Positions 37,282 through 46,370 of a stretch of 64,000 nucleotides of DNA are shown in pieces. Origin of the DNA: Candidatus Melainabacteria bacterium (GTDB lineage Bacteria; Cyanobacteriota; Vampirovibrionia; Obscuribacterales; Obscuribacteraceae); contig RXJR01000001.1 in NCBI GenBank assembly GCA_003963305.1, forward strand, positions 1-64,000, in the 5' to 3' direction. Under the pieces are notes generated by a model, which made no database searches, was not told where the DNA came from, and worked only from the letters and a program-made list of their open reading frames with translations. The position numbers and the translations under genes are program-made. How positions within the stretch are numbered: the stretch's first letter is position 1; every line of letters begins with the position of its first letter.

Positions 37282-38517
37282 ATGACAGCAATACAAGAAC
37301 GGCAGAGCGAGCAAATTCTCTTCATCTCACTCGAACACTGGGACAACGTCTGGCGCCGCAACCAGATCATCTGCGCTCAACTACTGGCACGGCACCCGCA
37401 AGCTGAAATTCTCTGGGTAGGTCCACCTACAGATCTCTGGAACATACAGGGAATCAAATCGGTTAACGCCCCGCTCGGCACGCTCTTCAGACCAGCAGGC
37501 AAGGAGATGAAGCTGTATGCGCTGAAACCTTTTAAACCGCTGCCAAATGTTGTCGGACGTAAGCTTAATGAACGCCTCTTCGTGCAGTGTGTATCGGCAG
37601 CAATCAAAAAACTGGGATGGAAGAATTACATTACCTGGGTCAACAATCAGTCATACTGCCATCTTCTGCCCTATGAGAATTCCACAAAATTGATCTACGA
37701 CATCACCGATGATTGGTCGCATGCCTCTGTGCCACCACATATACTGGCGCAAGTGAAAGCAGACGATGAATGGATGCTGCACAACGCCGATGAAGTAATC
37801 GTTTGCAGCGAGGACCTCCTGAAGAACAAGCGGGACCGAAGCAAGAGCATTCACCTGATTCGAAACGGTGTAAAACTAAAACCCTACTTGCCGGAATCGC
37901 TTGTCCAGACAGCAACACCGTCCGAGATGAAGCTGGAAGGTTCGATAGCTGGATACATCGGCACTCTTCACGAAGACAGGCTGGATGTTGAGTTGGTTAT
38001 TGAGAGCGCCGGCAAACTGCGGTCTATCAACTTCGTTTTCATCGGACCGAATTCTCTCACCGCCGAAAACACCCGCAGACTGACAGAGTTGCCAAACGTG
38101 CACATTTTTGGGGCGCGCCCTTACGAACAGCTGCCAGCATATATGAGCGCATTCGATATCTGTATAACACCACATGTGGTGAGTCCATTTACAGAATCGC
38201 TCGACCCAATCAAAATGTATGAATACATGGCTACCGGCAAGCCGATCGTTTCAACAGCCTGTGCCGGCTTCAGAGACTTAAGGGACCTGATTCATATTGC
38301 CGATAACACCGGTCGATTCACAAGCCTGGTAACCGTGGCAATTGAGGAAAGTAAACAGATTACCGTCAATGCCCCGAGCAACGGGGACGCCGGCACGGGC
38401 AACGCCAGCGCTGGCAGCAGGGCTCGAGTAGCTTGGGCTGGCGAGCAGACGTGGGATAAGCGCGTCGATGCTGTTGAGCAGATTTTGAACTGGAATCCCG
38501 CAGCCGCGCCAGTCTAG
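37282..38517 (+). CDS. GT4-like glycosyltransferase
   Basis: 411 residues. N-terminal ILFISLEHWDNVWRRNQII and WVNNQSYC, then a GT-B C-terminal half: ADEVIVCSEDL, IRNGVKLKPY, IAGYIGTLHEDRLDVELV, VHIFGARPYEQLPAYMSAFDI and SLDPIKMYEYMATGKPIV with the Glu typical of donor binding. ATG follows GAGGGTCGA. Cotranscribed with the PotD-like gene. Its 3' end overlaps that of the next, convergent gene by four bases. Confidence 0.87.
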   Translation: MTAIQERQSEQILFISLEHWDNVWRRNQIICAQLLARHPQAEILWVGPPTDLWNIQGIKSVNAPLGTLFRPAGKEMKLYALKPFKPLPNVVGRKLNERLFVQCVSAAIKKLGWKNYITWVNNQSYCHLLPYENSTKLIYDITDDWSHASVPPHILAQVKADDEWMLHNADEVIVCSEDLLKNKRDRSKSIHLIRNGVKLKPYLPESLVQTATPSEMKLEGSIAGYIGTLHEDRLDVELVIESAGKLRSINFVFIGPNSLTAENTRRLTELPNVHIFGARPYEQLPAYMSAFDICITPHVVSPFTESLDPIKMYEYMATGKPIVSTACAGFRDLRDLIHIADNTGRFTSLVTVAIEESKQITVNAPSNGDAGTGNASAGSRARVAWAGEQTWDKRVDAVEQILNWNPAAAPV

Positions 38518-40211
38518 GGCAACACTTTGTAGAAGGCGAAATCAGTGCCACGAATCAAGAGCTTGATTCTTGGATCGTTTGCATGGTGCGACTCATCGTT
38601 CGCGTTCATAATCAAATAGTCCGGATGGTACCGATCTATAAAGCCTGGATCGTTTCCGCCCATGTAGCGAATCATATCCGCAGTCTTTTCCTGAAAGGAA
38701 GGCGTGGCTACATGCGAGACATAACAGCGCGAACCAGTCGTGCGCATCAGATATTGCTGCATGTACTGATATTCAATTTTGCTTGCAATCAGAGGCGCCT
38801 TCTGGTTCGAGGCAAGCAAGTATTTACGAACATCTTCCAGCTGGTTTGGCATCCAACTCGTCGCAGTGGTTGTATACGGATGATAACCGGTCAGGTTGTA
38901 AGTCCATTTATAGATGTTGATGACATTGTCCGGGATCGAAAAGACAAGCCACAAAGCCAGGAAAACATTGGAGCAGACAACTCTAGCAGCCCAATTGGAC
39001 TGGGGCAGCTGTTGCAGCAATTTGAAAGAGAGCAAGATCAGACCAACCAGCAAATATCCGCGAGAGAAGTGCGCGGGTTGAGTGGTGACCATGATCCAGT
39101 TGTGATTCATGAGCGCAAATACACTGAGCACAAACGCACTCAGCAATCGACCTTCATTTGTTACCCACAACCATCTGGCTCGCGTGCGGTTAGTTAGCAC
39201 CAGAAGCGGTGGCAAAAGCAAGAAGAAATGGTAATGAGCCGGATACGACTTGAGAGTCACTTTGCAATTGATCGTTTTCCAGTACTCTACGAGGTCGCGA
39301 TGCTCGGCAATTGTGTTTAGAAAACCCAGATAGTATCCCAATCCCAGAACGGTGGGCACCGCGCAGACCGCGTATTTCTTCAAGGTGGCAAAAGCGCTGG
39401 AAGGAGCCTCCAGGCAAGTAAACATCACAAAACACGCAGCGATAGCTGTCAATTCAACACCATAGAACGGATGTGACCACCACATGATGGCTAGGCACAA
39501 GGCGAAGCTGCGCACTCTGTTTTTCGCCAGCAAGGCAAGCCCTGCGAACATAAGAGTGTGATAGTAAGCTTCGTTAGCAAAAATTCCGCTCTGAGCGACA
39601 CTATCTAACCACTCCCCGCGTTGTAGCAACGCGTTCAAAGTCAGATCGCCAAAATCTTGCAGTGGTGCGCCAGCGACACCAGCCTTCAACTGCTGAGCAA
39701 GGGCGAACACCCAGCCGACACCACCGGAGAGACCACAGAAGAGAAACATCCAGGTACGCCACTTCCTCGACTTTTCAATCGAGGCTACGAACGCAAACAG
39801 ACTGACAAACATCGTTACGGTGCAAATAGCGCCAATAGAGTGAAACAACACCGAAATATCTACTTTGGTCAGATGATGCAGCCAGCCGACGGCCAAGATG
39901 AATAAATGAGAGTAGTAGAACTGAGTGGGACTTAATGAAAACGGATTCGAATAAACAATTCCATTTCCAAAATCAAAAACGGAACGAGCCAGCACCATGT
40001 AGTACTGCTGATCGAATTGAATCGCTCCAGAGAAGAATCTTCCGGCCGGAGCATTGAAATAGTGCGAGAAAATCGAGCCGTAAATCGCCGCAGCCACAAC
40101 TAGACCAACGAAAATCGATAAGAACCACTCGATTTTTGACGGAGCGGAATCAACTCTTAAAGAAGACTCATTATCGGTGACGACGGACTTTGTTTTTAGT
40201 TGAACTTGCAA
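38514..40211 (-). CDS. Polytopic membrane protein, possible GT-C glycosyltransferase
   Basis: 565 residues with about ten to twelve membrane segments and a C-terminal extracytoplasmic domain (~470-565). The first loop (GAIQFDQQYYMVLARS) and overall shape recall lipid-linked-sugar-using GT-C enzymes, but no diagnostic motif was confirmed. It is divergent from a GT2 gene that may make polyprenyl-phosphate sugars, which would be a fitting donor. No closer family recognised. Confidence 0.7.
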   Translation of the reverse strand: MQVQLKTKSVVTDNESSLRVDSAPSKIEWFLSIFVGLVVAAAIYGSIFSHYFNAPAGRFFSGAIQFDQQYYMVLARSVFDFGNGIVYSNPFSLSPTQFYYSHLFILAVGWLHHLTKVDISVLFHSIGAICTVTMFVSLFAFVASIEKSRKWRTWMFLFCGLSGGVGWVFALAQQLKAGVAGAPLQDFGDLTLNALLQRGEWLDSVAQSGIFANEAYYHTLMFAGLALLAKNRVRSFALCLAIMWWSHPFYGVELTAIAACFVMFTCLEAPSSAFATLKKYAVCAVPTVLGLGYYLGFLNTIAEHRDLVEYWKTINCKVTLKSYPAHYHFFLLLPPLLVLTNRTRARWLWVTNEGRLLSAFVLSVFALMNHNWIMVTTQPAHFSRGYLLVGLILLSFKLLQQLPQSNWAARVVCSNVFLALWLVFSIPDNVINIYKWTYNLTGYHPYTTTATSWMPNQLEDVRKYLLASNQKAPLIASKIEYQYMQQYLMRTTGSRCYVSHVATPSFQEKTADMIRYMGGNDPGFIDRYHPDYLIMNANDESHHANDPRIKLLIRGTDFAFYKVLP

Positions 40212-40392
40212 AAGTCAAAACCTGCGGCAATATTTTCCCTGAGCAGGTGATTTTGTACTATCCGGACCGATTCTTCAATTGAACTCTTTTCATCCAGTTA
40301 CATGTAACAACTATGCCAAAATGAGTCTTATTCCGCTTGATATGCCCTAAGCTTGTCATCTGGCACAAAATCGACCTGGATCTCAATCGACT

Positions 40393-41409
40393 ATGCGCAA
40401 AGTTCTCTGGCTATTCGTGCCCTGCTTCTACGACTATCAGTCTTTTGCAGAGCTGCAAAAAAGAGCAAAATTAATCGCTTCCAAAGAGCTGCCACATTTG
40501 TCTTTGCGTTTCGTCGTAATCGACGATTCTGGCGGGCAAGATGTTGAGCTGGAAGCGCTAACCGGTAGTCCAGACGTCCAAGTGGTGACAGCTCCGTACA
40601 ACCTGGGTCACCAGGGAGCCCTCGTCTTCGGTCTTAGGAAGATGTCCCTATCGATTGCAGAGGAGGACTTTGTCGTCACACTCGACTGCGATGGCGAAGA
40701 TAGACCGGAAGATATTCCAAGCCTGCTCTATCCGTTACTCGAACACGAGCACAATTTGCATTCGGTATGCCTGGCTCAAAGAACGAAGCGCAACGAAAGC
40801 CTGCTGTTCAAAACGCTTTACTTCTTTTTCAAGCTGTTTTTCAGCACTCTCACAGGCACAGTCGTGCGCAATGGAAATTTCGCCGCCTACAGAGGCTGGG
40901 TAGTGAAAAACATTCTCTTCCACCCATTCTTTGACTATTGCTATTCCTCGTCCTTGCTAGCCTTACCGATCAATCGTTACAACATACCGCTGGCCAGAGG
41001 TTCTCGGTATCACGGCACAAGCAAAATGACGCTAGTCAGTCTCGTTTCGCATGGATTTAGAATGTTATTGCCGTTCTCAGAGCGCATCGCAATCCGTTCG
41101 ATTATCCTGTCATTCTTTCTCTTCGCGGCAGTATCTTGCCTTGCAGGAATCTATACGGTCCTCCTGGTTTCCGGACAGAACTATCCGCTGCTGCTGGTAT
41201 CAACTGCGGTGCTCGTAGGTCTAACCGCCTTGATCGCAGCGACTTCGTGCATCTTCTTCCAGATCGTGAACCAGACGAAGGCACTAAGCTTGCGAGAGTT
41301 GACATCGCCAATTTTTGTTTCCAATCAAGCTGAATTACGTGCTGAACGAGAATCGTCAAACGCAGGCACAATCACAAAGGCAGTACATCGCACGCATCAG
41401 CCGAGATAA
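40393..41409 (+). CDS. GT2 glycosyltransferase, polyprenyl-phosphate sugar synthase-like
   Basis: 338 residues. N-terminal GT2 domain: VVIDDSGGQDVE, VTAPYNLGHQGALVFGL and the metal motif VTLDCDGEDRPEDIP. Two C-terminal membrane segments (SIILSFFLFAAVSCLAGIY and LLLVSTAVLVGLTALIAAT) match GtrB/DPM1-type enzymes that load a sugar on undecaprenyl phosphate. Its last 38 bases overlap the end of the convergent PotA-like gene. Confidence 0.85.
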   Translation: MRKVLWLFVPCFYDYQSFAELQKRAKLIASKELPHLSLRFVVIDDSGGQDVELEALTGSPDVQVVTAPYNLGHQGALVFGLRKMSLSIAEEDFVVTLDCDGEDRPEDIPSLLYPLLEHEHNLHSVCLAQRTKRNESLLFKTLYFFFKLFFSTLTGTVVRNGNFAAYRGWVVKNILFHPFFDYCYSSSLLALPINRYNIPLARGSRYHGTSKMTLVSLVSHGFRMLLPFSERIAIRSIILSFFLFAAVSCLAGIYTVLLVSGQNYPLLLVSTAVLVGLTALIAATSCIFFQIVNQTKALSLRELTSPIFVSNQAELRAERESSNAGTITKAVHRTHQPR

Positions 41410-42508
41410 AAACTCGAGCGTTGCCGTCCAACGTTTTTCTGTCAGATTCAACTATCGGATTGACTGCAGACAGCCTCAACTCGGTGCCACCATTAACACT
41501 GACTATATACTCCGTACAGGTGCCCTGGAAGCTGCGGTTAATAATCTGCACCGGCAAAACTTTTCCGGTTTGTGACGGACTGAAATCGTCATCCACAAAG
41601 TTAACGGCAGCTGGTTTAACCAGTGCAGCTACTCTTGTGCCAGTTGGAAGCCGATCACCTCTTATGGTGGCACAAAGCTCCAAACCAGTCGCAGTCAAAA
41701 GCCTGTAACACTGGTCGACAGAATCAACGATTTCACCTTCAATGACATTGGTCTGCCCGATGAATTTCGCTACAAACAAAGTCGCAGGAGATTTGTAAAT
41801 CATCTCGGGCGTGGCCACTTGCTCTAGATTGCCCTGACAGAAAACCGCAATCCGACTGGAAAGAGCAAGAGCTTCGTTTTGATCGTGAGTAACCATAATA
41901 AAAGTCATACCAAGACGTTTTTGCAGGCGCGCTAACTCGACTTGCATCTCTTCTCGAATCTGTGGATCTAGAGCCGAGAGTGGCTCATCAAGCAACAACA
42001 CTTTGGGATCGTTGACTATCGCCCGCGCAAGAGCCACACGCTGCTGCTGCCCGCCTGAAATCTGTGCCGGCAATCGGTCGATAAACTGTCCCAAACGAAC
42101 CAACTCAAGCGCATCCTTTACGCGCTGAGCTATTTCAGAACTCGAGAGCATCTTCTTTGTTTTAAGGCCAAATGCAACATTCTCTCCTATTGTCAAATGA
42201 GGGAAAAGCGCATAATTTTGAAAGACCATGTTGACAGGACGCTTGTGCGGCGGCACAGACAACATGTTCACACCAGCGATGGATATGGTGCCTTCTGTCG
42301 GATGTTCGAATCCACCTATCATGCGCAGAAGCGTTGTTTTACCACAACCAGACGGACCTAAAAAACTAAAGAACTCACCGTCACCGATCGCCAGATTGAT
42401 ATCATTGGCGGCCAGATTTGAGCCAAACCTCTTCGTTACGTGCACTACTTCAACGGCATTTGTTGTCGCAGATCGAGGTCCGCTCTCAACAGTCTTGCTT
42501 TCGATCAT
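41372..42508 (-). CDS. potA: ABC transporter ATPase, PotA-like
   Basis: 378 residues. Walker A GPSGCGKTT, signature ISGGQQQRVALARA, Walker B VLLLDEPLSALD, H-loop MVTHDQ and a C-terminal TOBE region (~290-378). The arrangement is that of PotA/FbpC-type importers. The ATG at 42508 overlaps the upstream methyltransferase stop (ATGA), favoured over ATG 42523. It is third in an operon with a PucR regulator and a methyltransferase, away from the PotD-like gene 4 kb upstream. Confidence 0.92.
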   Translation of the reverse strand: MIESKTVESGPRSATTNAVEVVHVTKRFGSNLAANDINLAIGDGEFFSFLGPSGCGKTTLLRMIGGFEHPTEGTISIAGVNMLSVPPHKRPVNMVFQNYALFPHLTIGENVAFGLKTKKMLSSSEIAQRVKDALELVRLGQFIDRLPAQISGGQQQRVALARAIVNDPKVLLLDEPLSALDPQIREEMQVELARLQKRLGMTFIMVTHDQNEALALSSRIAVFCQGNLEQVATPEMIYKSPATLFVAKFIGQTNVIEGEIVDSVDQCYRLLTATGLELCATIRGDRLPTGTRVAALVKPAAVNFVDDDFSPSQTGKVLPVQIINRSFQGTCTEYIVSVNGGTELRLSAVNPIVESDRKTLDGNARVFISADACDVLPL

Positions 42509-43218
42509 GCCCCTTTCTTCCAAATACCAACGACTGTCTTGCCAAACTGATATCCCAAGATAGGATCGACTATCTGTGAAACAGGAATTAGAACTCTATC
42601 CCAAAACAAAATCTGGTCTTCAGTGGGCATGGACTGGCGCAACAACATGCGATTTCCGAGAGAGGCGAACAGCCCGACAGAATCGAGATAACGGAGCGAA
42701 ACCGGCTCCAGGCTGGCTGGTATGGCAGACCGCAGTTCCTCTAAAGAATACCGCCGGTAGTGCCCAATTGCTTTGTCGAACGGCGAATAAAGGAACTGAT
42801 GCGCGGGCGATAAAACAATCAAATGTCCACCGGTTCTCAAATGACCGACTGCTCCCAATGCTTCTTCTTTATCGTTCTCAATGTGCTCAAGCACATCAAT
42901 GTACAAGATCGCATCGAACAGCGCAGTCTCTGGTAACTCGCTGCGAAAACCGGCCTGGGCCCGACAACAAGCAGGCAATTCACCAGCGGAAATCTTTCTT
43001 CTTATCGACTCAGTCATTTCTTGATCTGGTTCAAGACATAACCAACTGTTCTGCGAACCGTCACATAATATTTCGGTCGTTCCGCCCAAGCCAGCTCCAA
43101 CCTCGAGCACGTCCCCCTTTAAAAACCGGCTGAAAGTCGAACGAAAATACTTTTTCCATCGAATCGCTTTAGCAAATAGATCCAGTTCTGAACCTACATA
43201 AGCACCGGTGCCGTTCAT
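42505..43218 (-). CDS. Class I SAM-dependent methyltransferase
   Basis: 237 residues. Motif I is VLEVGAGLGGTTEIL, followed by SWLCLEPDQEM and ALFDAILYIDVLEHIENDKEEAL. Methyltransf_23-like. Stop and start overlap with both neighbours (ATGA), so it is in one transcript with the regulator and the ATPase. The target is unknown; in this setting a glycan or lipid-linked sugar is possible. Confidence 0.87.
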   Translation of the reverse strand: MNGTGAYVGSELDLFAKAIRWKKYFRSTFSRFLKGDVLEVGAGLGGTTEILCDGSQNSWLCLEPDQEMTESIRRKISAGELPACCRAQAGFRSELPETALFDAILYIDVLEHIENDKEEALGAVGHLRTGGHLIVLSPAHQFLYSPFDKAIGHYRRYSLEELRSAIPASLEPVSLRYLDSVGLFASLGNRMLLRQSMPTEDQILFWDRVLIPVSQIVDPILGYQFGKTVVGIWKKGA

Positions 43219-44918
43219 GCTCTCCCCTTGCCTCTTATGTTGTTTTTCATATCGCGAATCAAATAAGCAATTTGCAAATTGAGCAACACTTCTTGCGAAT
43301 CAATATCAACCTTGAGAATGTCAGCAATCTGTTCCAGTCGATAACGGAGGGTATGACGGTGAATGAAAAGTGCTCGGGCAGCCGAATTCAGATTTGCTCC
43401 CTGATCTAAATAGACTCGCAAACTTTCGACCAGTTCACTCTCCCACTCGGTGTCATATGCTTCAAGTGGCGCCAGGTTTTCCTCGTAGAAACGATCGAGT
43501 TCAGGATGATCGATCATCAGGTAGAGCAGTCGTCTGATTCCCAGCTCACCATAACCAATAACAAAATCCTTATCACCATGCACCATAGAACCTATGATCA
43601 AGGCCTGCCTGGCTTCACGATAAGCTTCGGGCAGATCAACAATTGTCTGAACTATTCTCGCCGCACCCAGCTGAATTTTCGAATTGACAATACCGCCTGC
43701 AGTGACCTTAATCTTCTCAATCAGACTCTGCGCTTCTTGCTGCCAGGTAGTACCATTCTTTTCGAAGAACGGAACAACGAATACGCGCGTGCCTTCAATC
43801 TCAGTCGATGCAAATCCGTCTTCCAGAAAATTCTTGTTTGTGCCACTGCCACCGGTGACGGCGGACTCCACAGCGAAAGTACAAAGACCGTCACAAAGAT
43901 CGAAGCCATAGTAGCGCTCCAATCTCTCCTGGTCTGAGGCCGAGAGGCTGTTGCCCGACAACAAATCTTTCAAAAGGCTCTGCTGGGTGACAGTGAATAC
44001 AGTTCCATCACGCCTGCGTTGACTGAATTCGACCATGACGGCAACCGCTGCAGCCTGCAAGTATTCACCAATCATTTCCAGATCATCGTTGGGGCGCACC
44101 ATTGCTGCTATATATCCGACCAACGTATCACTCAGCAATACTGGAAGAACTAACCTCCTGCCTACTTTTATAGGAGCGAGAAAGAAATCTTGATTCTGCG
44201 ACTTCTCATGAATCGACACACGCCGGCGCACCGCTTTCGATGCCTCTTCTTCCAGTGAGCGCTGCTGACTGACCGGAGTTGCACCCATATTGCGGGAAGC
44301 TAAAACTTTGAAGTCGGCAGTCTCAACCACGACCGGTCTGTTGAGTCGATTACTGAACTCCTCAACAAGCCCTTCCAAACCTTCATCCAGAAGAAGGGAC
44401 AGCAATGCTGATTGCAAACGCGCACTGGTCAATTTCAGCTCGCGTAAGAATGAAAGCCGAACATCTTCAGCCACCTGGGTTGGATCGCCAAAGCCCGGAA
44501 TGAGAATTAGTGGTACTTCTTCCTCTGTACACAGCTTGGAGATTCTTTTCAGCGCAGCATCGGCACCGCCCAGGTTGACCGGCGAAGGACTCGGCACAGC
44601 CGCCGTACCAGCATTTACCGGCGTATGACTGTCGGCGGAACTTGGCTTAATCACAGCCAATGCCGACAGCCCGCTCAAAGCACTGGCCTCGAGACCGAGC
44701 AATGTCTCAATCCTACAGACAGCGAGGGAGCCCGGGCGAGGTGGCGGACTCAAAGCAGAGACGACCTGCACCACAGGACGATCTATCAAATCTTCCCCGT
44801 AAATCACCTGTGCTTCTGCCAACGCCTCAGTGTTGAGGAGTTGGCGCAGAGTGGGTTGGTGAGATAACTGAGCGTCGAGCATATCTTTCTCGCCATCGAC
44901 ACTACCATTATCGAGCAT
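43215..44918 (-). CDS. PucR/CdaR-family transcriptional regulator
   Basis: 567 residues. N-terminal PucR-like ligand domain (VIYGEDLIDRPVVQVVSAL), a middle region with GAF/CdaR-like features (~230-430), and a C-terminal HTH of the PucR type: YLDQGANLNSAARALFIHRH followed by TLRYRLEQIADIL. These regulators respond to purines, sugar acids or amino acids. It is first in the operon with the methyltransferase and PotA-like ATPase, which it may control. It starts 150 bp from HU, divergently. Confidence 0.88.
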   Translation of the reverse strand: MLDNGSVDGEKDMLDAQLSHQPTLRQLLNTEALAEAQVIYGEDLIDRPVVQVVSALSPPPRPGSLAVCRIETLLGLEASALSGLSALAVIKPSSADSHTPVNAGTAAVPSPSPVNLGGADAALKRISKLCTEEEVPLILIPGFGDPTQVAEDVRLSFLRELKLTSARLQSALLSLLLDEGLEGLVEEFSNRLNRPVVVETADFKVLASRNMGATPVSQQRSLEEEASKAVRRRVSIHEKSQNQDFFLAPIKVGRRLVLPVLLSDTLVGYIAAMVRPNDDLEMIGEYLQAAAVAVMVEFSQRRRDGTVFTVTQQSLLKDLLSGNSLSASDQERLERYYGFDLCDGLCTFAVESAVTGGSGTNKNFLEDGFASTEIEGTRVFVVPFFEKNGTTWQQEAQSLIEKIKVTAGGIVNSKIQLGAARIVQTIVDLPEAYREARQALIIGSMVHGDKDFVIGYGELGIRRLLYLMIDHPELDRFYEENLAPLEAYDTEWESELVESLRVYLDQGANLNSAARALFIHRHTLRYRLEQIADILKVDIDSQEVLLNLQIAYLIRDMKNNIRGKGRA

Positions 44919-44989
44919 GGTCCGCGTTAAATCGACATCTGCGCATATACACTCGCCTCTAAAATTCTGCAGATCTAGCCTGGTAGCCC

Positions 44990-45017
44990 TTGAAAGAAGA
45001 CATTAGCCAGTGATAAC
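44990..45017 (+). promoter_or_regulatory. Candidate promoter for HU
   Basis: TTGAAA at 44990-44995 and GATAAC at 45012-45017 are spaced by 16 bases and lie ~54 bases upstream of the HU ATG. Prediction by eye. Confidence 0.4.
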
Positions 45018-45070
45018 ATCCGCGTTTGGAAGCCCTCTAGCTGGTTTTGTGTCCAAAAGGAGGAAACAAA

Positions 45071-45433
45071 ATGAATCGAGCTGAGCTAATCAGCGAAATC
45101 GCGGAAATGACAGGACAACCCAAGACCGAAGTGGGAATGACCTTAACGGGCATTCTGCATTCGATCACAGGCGCCTTGAGCAAGGGTGAAAAAGTCACCC
45201 TGGTCGGCTTTGGCACTTTTGAACGGCGCACCCGTCAAGCCAGAACAGGCCGGAATCCTAGAACGTTGGCACCGCTACGCATCCCTTCCAGCCGTGTACC
45301 AGCCTTCCGCGCCGGTCAGGAGCTGAAGGACGTTGTTGATGGTCGTTCCAAACTTAAGAGCTACCAGGCTCCGGGAACGAAGTCTCCCAAGAAGAAAACA
45401 GCAAGCAAGGCTTCCAAAGCCAAAAAGCGCTAA
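45071..45433 (+). CDS. hup: HU-family DNA-binding protein with Lys-rich tail
   Basis: 120 residues from ATG 45071, preceded by AAAAGGAGGAAACAA, an excellent ribosome site. MNRAELISEIAEMTGQPKTE and KGEKVTLVGFGTFERRTRQA with GRNPRT are the HU core. A ~25-residue Lys/Ser/Ala tail (KSPKKKTASKASKAKKR) extends beyond the usual 90 residues, as in some actinobacterial and other histone-like HU proteins. It is a nucleoid protein and ends in a strong terminator. Confidence 0.96.
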   Translation: MNRAELISEIAEMTGQPKTEVGMTLTGILHSITGALSKGEKVTLVGFGTFERRTRQARTGRNPRTLAPLRIPSSRVPAFRAGQELKDVVDGRSKLKSYQAPGTKSPKKKTASKASKAKKR

Positions 45434-45457
45434 CAACAGCGACTGAGAAATTGCGCA

Positions 45458-45481
45458 AAAGGGCTCCGAAAGGAGCCCTTT
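45458..45481 (+). terminator. Intrinsic terminator after HU
   Basis: AAAGGGCTCC pairs perfectly with GGAGCCCTTT around a GAAA tetraloop. The 10-bp stem lies 24 bases after the HU stop. Only a short T-run follows. Confidence 0.85.
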
Positions 45482-45641
45482 ATGCATACGTCCGATATAT
45501 CACTGATTAAATGTGAGATGGGCAGCCACTTTTTTCAATTTTCCTATTGTGGTTAGCGAGCTTTTGAGACAGAATTAATTCACTCTCGAAAGCGAGTCAC
45601 GCCTCTCCATTAGCAACCCAGCCTGCCTAGAAAGCAATTCA

Positions 45642-45803
45642 ATGAACGAACACGTCAAGAACTTCAACCAGCGCCTGATCGGCATCTTCGAGCTAAAAGC
45701 AGAAGAATTTACCAAACACTCTCAGGAAAACCCTTTGACTTCTAAAATCACTGCCGAAATAGCCGGAATGTACAGTGATCTAGTGGAAATAATGAAGCGC
45801 TAG
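45642..45803 (+). CDS. Small conserved-looking ORF (53 residues) bounded by terminators
   Basis: ATG 45642 to TAG 45803 encodes an acidic, helical peptide starting MNEHVKNFNQRLIGIFEL and ending SDLVEIMKR. A strong terminator precedes it (45458-45481) and another follows 20 bases after its stop, so it looks like its own transcription unit. No clear Shine-Dalgarno was seen. No family recognised. Alternatively the segment is a small RNA gene. Confidence 0.55.
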   Translation: MNEHVKNFNQRLIGIFELKAEEFTKHSQENPLTSKITAEIAGMYSDLVEIMKR

Positions 45804-45822
45804 CCGCATTTACAGCATTCTC

Positions 45823-45853
45823 AAGGGCACGGTCTCAAAGCCGTGCCTTTTTT
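45823..45853 (+). terminator. Intrinsic terminator after the 53-residue ORF
   Basis: GGCACGG (45826-45832) pairs with CCGTGCC (45841-45847), extended by AAG/TTT, and is followed by a six-T run. Textbook form. Confidence 0.88.
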
Positions 45854-46045
45854 GTTCGTGAATTTTGGTTCAGGTGAGGAAATCACCATGGACAGACCCT
45901 AATCAATAGCTTAATCTACGATCACTTGATTTCTCCAGCAAATCAAGCGCCACCCGACCATACGGGATTCGACCGAAAGGTCGGCGTCTGATTTCCAGCT
46001 GAGAAACGGGTTCGGTGACAGACCTTTGTCTCATAACGGTGATTT

Positions 46046-46315
46046 ATGGATATTTTTCTGTTTGCATTAGTCGGCGTGGTGGCATTCGTGCTTCTTCTGG
46101 TTGTTTCCGAACCACATCGCTTTCTGCCGGAATCAAAAGGTCCAAAGAAAAAAGTCGGTTCGACATACTGGGGCGCATACGAAGGTTGCCCGGTCGAATC
46201 ACCAATGGAACAATGCACCATAGAAATTCGCAAATCAACTCGTAAAGAGAAGATTGTTGCCGGAAGCCAAACCTATGCAGCCGGTCGCGGCGTAAACATG
46301 TCTGGTCGAGGCTGA
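46046..46315 (+). CDS. Small single-pass membrane protein
   Basis: 89 residues. An N-terminal membrane segment (IFLFALVGVVAFVLLLVV) is followed by a basic, polar tail with two cysteines (EGCPVESPMEQC). GGTGATTT directly before the ATG is a weak ribosome site. No family recognised. An antisense open frame covers the same region but lacks any feature of a protein. It is 55 bp from the phosphatase gene, so possibly cotranscribed. Confidence 0.55.
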   Translation: MDIFLFALVGVVAFVLLLVVSEPHRFLPESKGPKKKVGSTYWGAYEGCPVESPMEQCTIEIRKSTRKEKIVAGSQTYAAGRGVNMSGRG

Positions 46316-46370
46316 ACGAGAATTCGTTACATCGCCCCTCAATGCTTGTGCAGCTTGATACGATCTGCAC

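Noticed and set aside
46044-46370. Open frame antisense to the small membrane protein
   Set aside because: No membrane or domain pattern, and the sense frame has a coherent signal-like segment.
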